Positions 60,941-64,000 of a stretch of DNA of 64,000 nt are shown piece after piece. Source of the stretch: GCA-2748575 sp965222725 (GTDB lineage: Bacteria > Pseudomonadota > Gammaproteobacteria > Pseudomonadales > Ketobacteraceae); assembly GCA_965222725.1 (NCBI GenBank), contig OZ244969.1, forward strand, positions 5,022,001 to 5,086,000. Direction: 5' to 3'. The translations under genes and the position numbers were made by a program. Position 1 is the stretch's first letter. Every line of letters starts with the position of its first letter. The notes beneath the pieces were generated by a model. That model was given only the letters and a program-made list of their open reading frames with translations. It was not told where the DNA came from and made no database searches.

Positions 60941-62032
60941 TTATTCGATCGAATCCAGCCACTCCGCTTTATTGGAAGGCGGTTCAAGTTTGGGCCAGGA
61001 TGCCAGCATGGCTTTCACCAGCGTTGCCAGCGGAATGGCAAAAAACACGCCCCACACGCCCCAGAGACCACCAAACACCAGTACCGCCGTAATAATCGCC
61101 ACCGGGTGCAGATTCACTGCCTCGGAAAACAACAGCGGTACCAGTACGTTGCCATCCACGGCTTGTATCAGGCCATAAACAATCATCACCCAGGCAAACT
61201 CACTGCCCCAGCCAAACTGAAAATAGGCTACCAGCGCCACCGGAATGGTGACGATAGTGGCGCCGATATAAGGAATAACCACCGACAGCCCCACCAGCAG
61301 GCCCAGCAAGGCGGCGTACTGCACACCCATAATCACCAAGGCCACATAGGTTACCCCGCCAACGATAATGATCTCGATGGCTTTGCCGCGCACATAATTG
61401 GAAATCTGGATGTTCATTTCCCCCAGCACGGTGTTGATAAAGGGGCGCTCATCGGGAAGAAACGACATCAGCCAGCCGGTCATCTGATCCTTGTCCTTCA
61501 GAAAAAAGAACACCAGCAGGGGCACCAGCACCAGAAAGATCAGCAGGCCAATCACCATGGGCAGACTGGTGACCGAGAAAGACACCACGGTTTCCACCGC
61601 CGAGGTCAGGGAGCTTGAAATCAGCATGCTCATTTCATCCACCCGCTCCTGGGATACCAGATCCGGGTATTGCTCCGGCAGCACCCTGAGCAGTTCATTG
61701 CCTTCCACCACCATGCGCGGCAGCTGTTCTTCCAGAAAACGATCGAACTGGCTTACGGTAAGGGGCACCAGCCCGAACAGGAAGGCCCCCAGCGAACACA
61801 GGAACAGTGCATAAGCGACACCAATGGCGCCCGGTCTGGGCATACCCCTGCGCTGCATAACGTTCACTATACCCTGCAGCAGATAGGCAAGCACAATAGC
61901 GGTCAGCACCGGTGCCAGAAACTTGCCCATGGTCAGGATTATGGTGAAACCAATCACCAGCAGTATGATCAGAATGACCGCTTCCTGATCTGAAAAATAC
62001 TGCTTGTACCACTCAGAGAAAATATTAAACAT
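60941..62032 (-). CDS. perM: AI-2E family (PerM-type) permease
   Basis: A 363-residue membrane protein with about eight helices. Family strings are FSVTSLPMVIGLLIFLVLVP, FLKDKDQMTGWL and IPYIGATIVTIPVALVAYF. The family exports autoinducer-2 in some cases or ions (Na+/H+) in others; the substrate is not readable. The symbol follows its place between bcp and bepA as in E. coli; the direction relative to bepA is opposite. Confidence 0.88.
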   Translation of the reverse strand: MFNIFSEWYKQYFSDQEAVILIILLVIGFTIILTMGKFLAPVLTAIVLAYLLQGIVNVMQRRGMPRPGAIGVAYALFLCSLGAFLFGLVPLTVSQFDRFLEEQLPRMVVEGNELLRVLPEQYPDLVSQERVDEMSMLISSSLTSAVETVVSFSVTSLPMVIGLLIFLVLVPLLVFFFLKDKDQMTGWLMSFLPDERPFINTVLGEMNIQISNYVRGKAIEIIIVGGVTYVALVIMGVQYAALLGLLVGLSVVIPYIGATIVTIPVALVAYFQFGWGSEFAWVMIVYGLIQAVDGNVLVPLLFSEAVNLHPVAIITAVLVFGGLWGVWGVFFAIPLATLVKAMLASWPKLEPPSNKAEWLDSIE

Positions 62033-62071
62033 TCAACAGCCTTACATCGCGCCGCCTTGCAACCGGGCGGC

Positions 62072-62302
62072 TTATTTTTTGATTAGGAAGCAATACTCAC
62101 CTTTGTCATCTTCAGTCTGCTCCAGAAGTTCGGAACTGACCTGGCGGAGAAAGGCCGCAAAATCCCGCACGGATCCGGCATCGGTAGTCAGCACCCGGAT
62201 CACCTGGCCCGCTTCCATCCTGTTCAGGTTCTGTTTCAATTTTAGCAGCGGCATGGGACATGCAAGGCCCCGTGCATCCAACTCCACATCACATTCTTTC
62301 AC
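62072..62302 (-). CDS. TusA-like sulfurtransferase
   Basis: A 76-residue sulfur carrier of the TusA/SirA family. The active cysteine is C15 in ARGLACPMPLLKLKQ. The start I give is a GTG at 62302 with GGAG 6 nt upstream; this yields the normal family length, whereas the open frame extends another 57 residues upstream without conservation. It sits 40 bp downstream of bepA's divergent neighbour region and before perM. TusA itself serves tRNA thiolation; other members act in other sulfur-transfer reactions. Confidence 0.85.
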   Translation of the reverse strand: MKECDVELDARGLACPMPLLKLKQNLNRMEAGQVIRVLTTDAGSVRDFAAFLRQVSSELLEQTEDDKGEYCFLIKK

Positions 62303-62499
62303 CGGCAACTCCAATATCGGCAACCCGTCAGTTATAGAGATATTCTGGTCTTTATTCAATATGGACAACAACTTAACCGGAGCATTCACGAGAATGACAT
62401 GAACTATCCCGGGCTTTTTACTGATTTTACACTTATTATGTGAACTGAAAGCCCGGTTCGCTATCGAAGACAAATGACAAAAAATCCGCAGTTAGTTCC

Positions 62500-63960
62500 A
62501 TGATTCGAATTGTTTTCCTGATCCTTTCCCTGTGCCTGTTCAGCCCCGCTATTGCCAGCAGCAGTAACGGCAGCAACATTGGCAACAGCAATGCACTGCC
62601 TACCCTGGGGGACCGTGCATCGGGCATTGTCAGCCCGGAGCAGGAGTATCGCCTGGGCAGAGCCTGGCTGCGCCAGCTGCGGGCCCATGTCGCCACTATT
62701 GAAGACCCCCTGATTTACGATTACCTGGAACACCTGCTGTATCTGCTGGCCTCCAACAGTGATCTGGCGGCCCCGAATCTGGCCTTGGTAGTAATCAACA
62801 GCCCCCAGATCAACGCCTTTGCAGTACCCGGCGGCGTGATCGGCCTGAATGCGGGCCTGTTGCTGCACGCCCGGGCCGAGGATGAGCTGGCCGCCGTTGT
62901 CGCCCACGAACTGGCGCACCTGAGTCAGCGCCACTTTGCCCGGGGCCAGGATTACAACCAGCGCACCCAGTGGGCCACCGCGGCTGCGCTGCTGGCCAGT
63001 GTGGTGCTGATGGCCACAGCGGGCTCGGATGCCGGCATGGCGGCGCTGGCCACCACCCAGGCCACAGCGATTGATCAGCAACTGAGGTTCAGCCGCAGCA
63101 ACGAACTGGAAGCAGACCGCATCGGTATGCAGACCCTGGTAAGAGCGGATCTGAACCCGCAGGCCATGCCCAACTTCTTCGAACAATTGCTGAAATCCAA
63201 CCGCTTTGGCGGCACCCTGCCACCGGAATTCCTGCTCACCCACCCGATCACCCAGAAACGGATTTCCGACTCCCGCAACCGGGCCGATGCCTACCCCCTG
63301 AAAAACTACGCTGACAGCCTGGAATTCCAGCTGATGCGGGTACGCGCCAAAGTGGCCTACACCCGGGAGGACTCCGCCGCCATCCGGGAACTGGAAACCA
63401 ACCTGAAAGAACTGAAAACCGAAGACGAAGAAATTACCCGGTACGGTCTGACCTATGCCTATTTCCGGGCCAACCGCTATGACGATGCTCTGGAAACCCT
63501 GGAGCCGCTGTTACGCAAGCGCCCCAACCGCATCACCTACCTGTACACCAAGGCCACCCTGCTGATGGCCAAAAACGACTACAAGGAAGCCAACAAACTG
63601 TTGCAGGATGCCCTGGGTTTCAGCCCGGACAACTACCCGCTGTCCATGGCCTATGCGGAATCCCTGCTGCGGACCGGAAAAGCCGACGAGGCACTAAAGA
63701 TTCTGCGGGTGCAACAGCGGCAAAAACCCCTGCTACCCAACCCTTTTTACCTGATGGCCGAATGTTACGGAAAACTGGGTGATAACCTGGGCGTGCATGA
63801 ATCCCGGGCAGAATACTATTACCTGACAGGCAAACTGGATAAAGCACTGGAGCAGTTGCGTTATGCGCTGGACCTTTCCCAGGAGGATTTTCAGGCCCAC
63901 GCCCGCATCAAGAACCGGATGCAATCCATGATCGCATCGAAGAATGATCTGAAGCTTTAA
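62500..63960 (+). CDS. bepA: Outer-membrane assembly metalloprotease BepA
   Basis: Periplasmic M48 protease and chaperone that degrades stalled outer-membrane proteins such as LptD. It has 486 residues: signal peptide (about 1-20), protease domain with H136-E137-L-A-H140 (VVAHELAHLSQRH) and later ELEADRIGM, then a TPR-rich C-terminal half (about 300-480, with repeats like YAYFRANRYDDALETLEP). The positions of the HExxH equal those of E. coli BepA. It contrasts with the inactive M48-like protein at 49-51.5 kb. Confidence 0.95.
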   Translation: MIRIVFLILSLCLFSPAIASSSNGSNIGNSNALPTLGDRASGIVSPEQEYRLGRAWLRQLRAHVATIEDPLIYDYLEHLLYLLASNSDLAAPNLALVVINSPQINAFAVPGGVIGLNAGLLLHARAEDELAAVVAHELAHLSQRHFARGQDYNQRTQWATAAALLASVVLMATAGSDAGMAALATTQATAIDQQLRFSRSNELEADRIGMQTLVRADLNPQAMPNFFEQLLKSNRFGGTLPPEFLLTHPITQKRISDSRNRADAYPLKNYADSLEFQLMRVRAKVAYTREDSAAIRELETNLKELKTEDEEITRYGLTYAYFRANRYDDALETLEPLLRKRPNRITYLYTKATLLMAKNDYKEANKLLQDALGFSPDNYPLSMAYAESLLRTGKADEALKILRVQQRQKPLLPNPFYLMAECYGKLGDNLGVHESRAEYYYLTGKLDKALEQLRYALDLSQEDFQAHARIKNRMQSMIASKNDLKL

Positions 63961-63964
63961 CGAA

Positions 63965-63998
63965 GCCGCGGACCCGGGACTATTGCAACCCGGGCCGC
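63965..63998 (+). terminator. Possible terminator hairpin after bepA (window edge)
   Basis: GCGG-A-CCCGGG pairs with CCCGGGCCGC, a strong GC stem with one bulged A, starting a few bases after the bepA stop. The window ends before any T run could be seen. Confidence 0.4.
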
Positions 63999-64000
63999 GA

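Noticed and set aside
62303..62473. Upstream extension of the TusA-like protein by 57 residues
   Set aside because: The extension is not conserved, overlaps the bepA promoter area, and a GTG with a well-spaced GGAG gives the normal length.
1..64000. tRNA, rRNA, CRISPR arrays, phage or IS genes
   Set aside because: I looked for tRNA-like cloverleaf ends, regular spacer repeats and transposase or integrase motifs and found none; the only mobile-like feature is the non-coding element at 7176-7440.

Overview
The window is an almost gap-free stretch of chromosomal housekeeping genes from a Gram-negative gammaproteobacterium. It carries LPS genes (lpxK, kdsB), lipoprotein sorting (lolD with a LolC/E permease), BAM parts (bamC, bepA), a Na+-NQR operon and PilZ. 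Gene order resembles the Pseudomonas block that runs plsX-fabD-fabG-acpP-fabF-pabC-mltG-tmk-holB-pilZ-tatD, then rne-murB-ptp-kdsB-lpxK-exbD-exbB-comEC, then sthA-nqrFEDCBA-gap. The right end follows the E. coli order purC-bamC-dapA-gcvR-bcp-perM-bepA. A marine or hydrocarbon-associated member of Pseudomonadales/Oceanospirillales is the best guess (inference from gene content and order only). No rRNA, tRNA, CRISPR array, intact IS or prophage was seen.

Layout. 1-11.8 kb: a long minus-strand run covering ribosomal protein L32, fatty acid synthesis (plsX, fabD, fabG, acpP, fabF; no fabH), folate (pabC), murein (mltG), DNA replication (tmk, holB), PilZ, TatD and a truncated rmuC. It is interrupted by a 265-bp cloverleaf-like palindromic element between acpP and fabF. 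11.9-20.5 kb: Maf/YceF, a TetR regulator, an S49 protease, a HAD phosphatase, rluC, and rne after a 1.3-kb non-coding leader region. 20.5-30.1 kb: envelope genes murB, a protein tyrosine phosphatase, kdsB, lpxK, exbBD, comEC, a DUF2062 protein, lolD and one LolC/E permease. 30.2-37.4 kb: the most accessory part, with a PilZ protein, a small secreted protein, agmatine catabolism (aguA-aguB), a glycerophosphodiesterase, a zinc-protease lipoprotein, an HD-GYP protein lacking its HD pair, an orphan lipoprotein and a VanZ-like protein. 37.4-46 kb: soluble transhydrogenase plus the whole NQR operon with its maturation factors apbE and nqrM. 46.5-56 kb: an extended GAPDH, a TetR regulator, an unusual 818-residue membrane protein that looks like an inactive M48 peptidase, a methyltransferase, a DksA-type zinc-finger protein, a CBS protein, and an oxidoreductase/SRPBCC/outer-membrane-barrel trio. 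56-64 kb: purC, a metallo-beta-lactamase-fold hydrolase, bamC, dapA, gcvR, bcp, a PerM-type permease, a TusA-like protein and bepA.

Main points for follow-up: the M48-like pseudoprotease with an L7/L12-like N-terminus; the cloverleaf element inside the fab cluster; the degenerate HD-GYP protein whose start codon lies in a perfect 15-bp tandem duplication; a single LolC/E subunit; and several other perfect 14-16 bp tandem duplications between genes.
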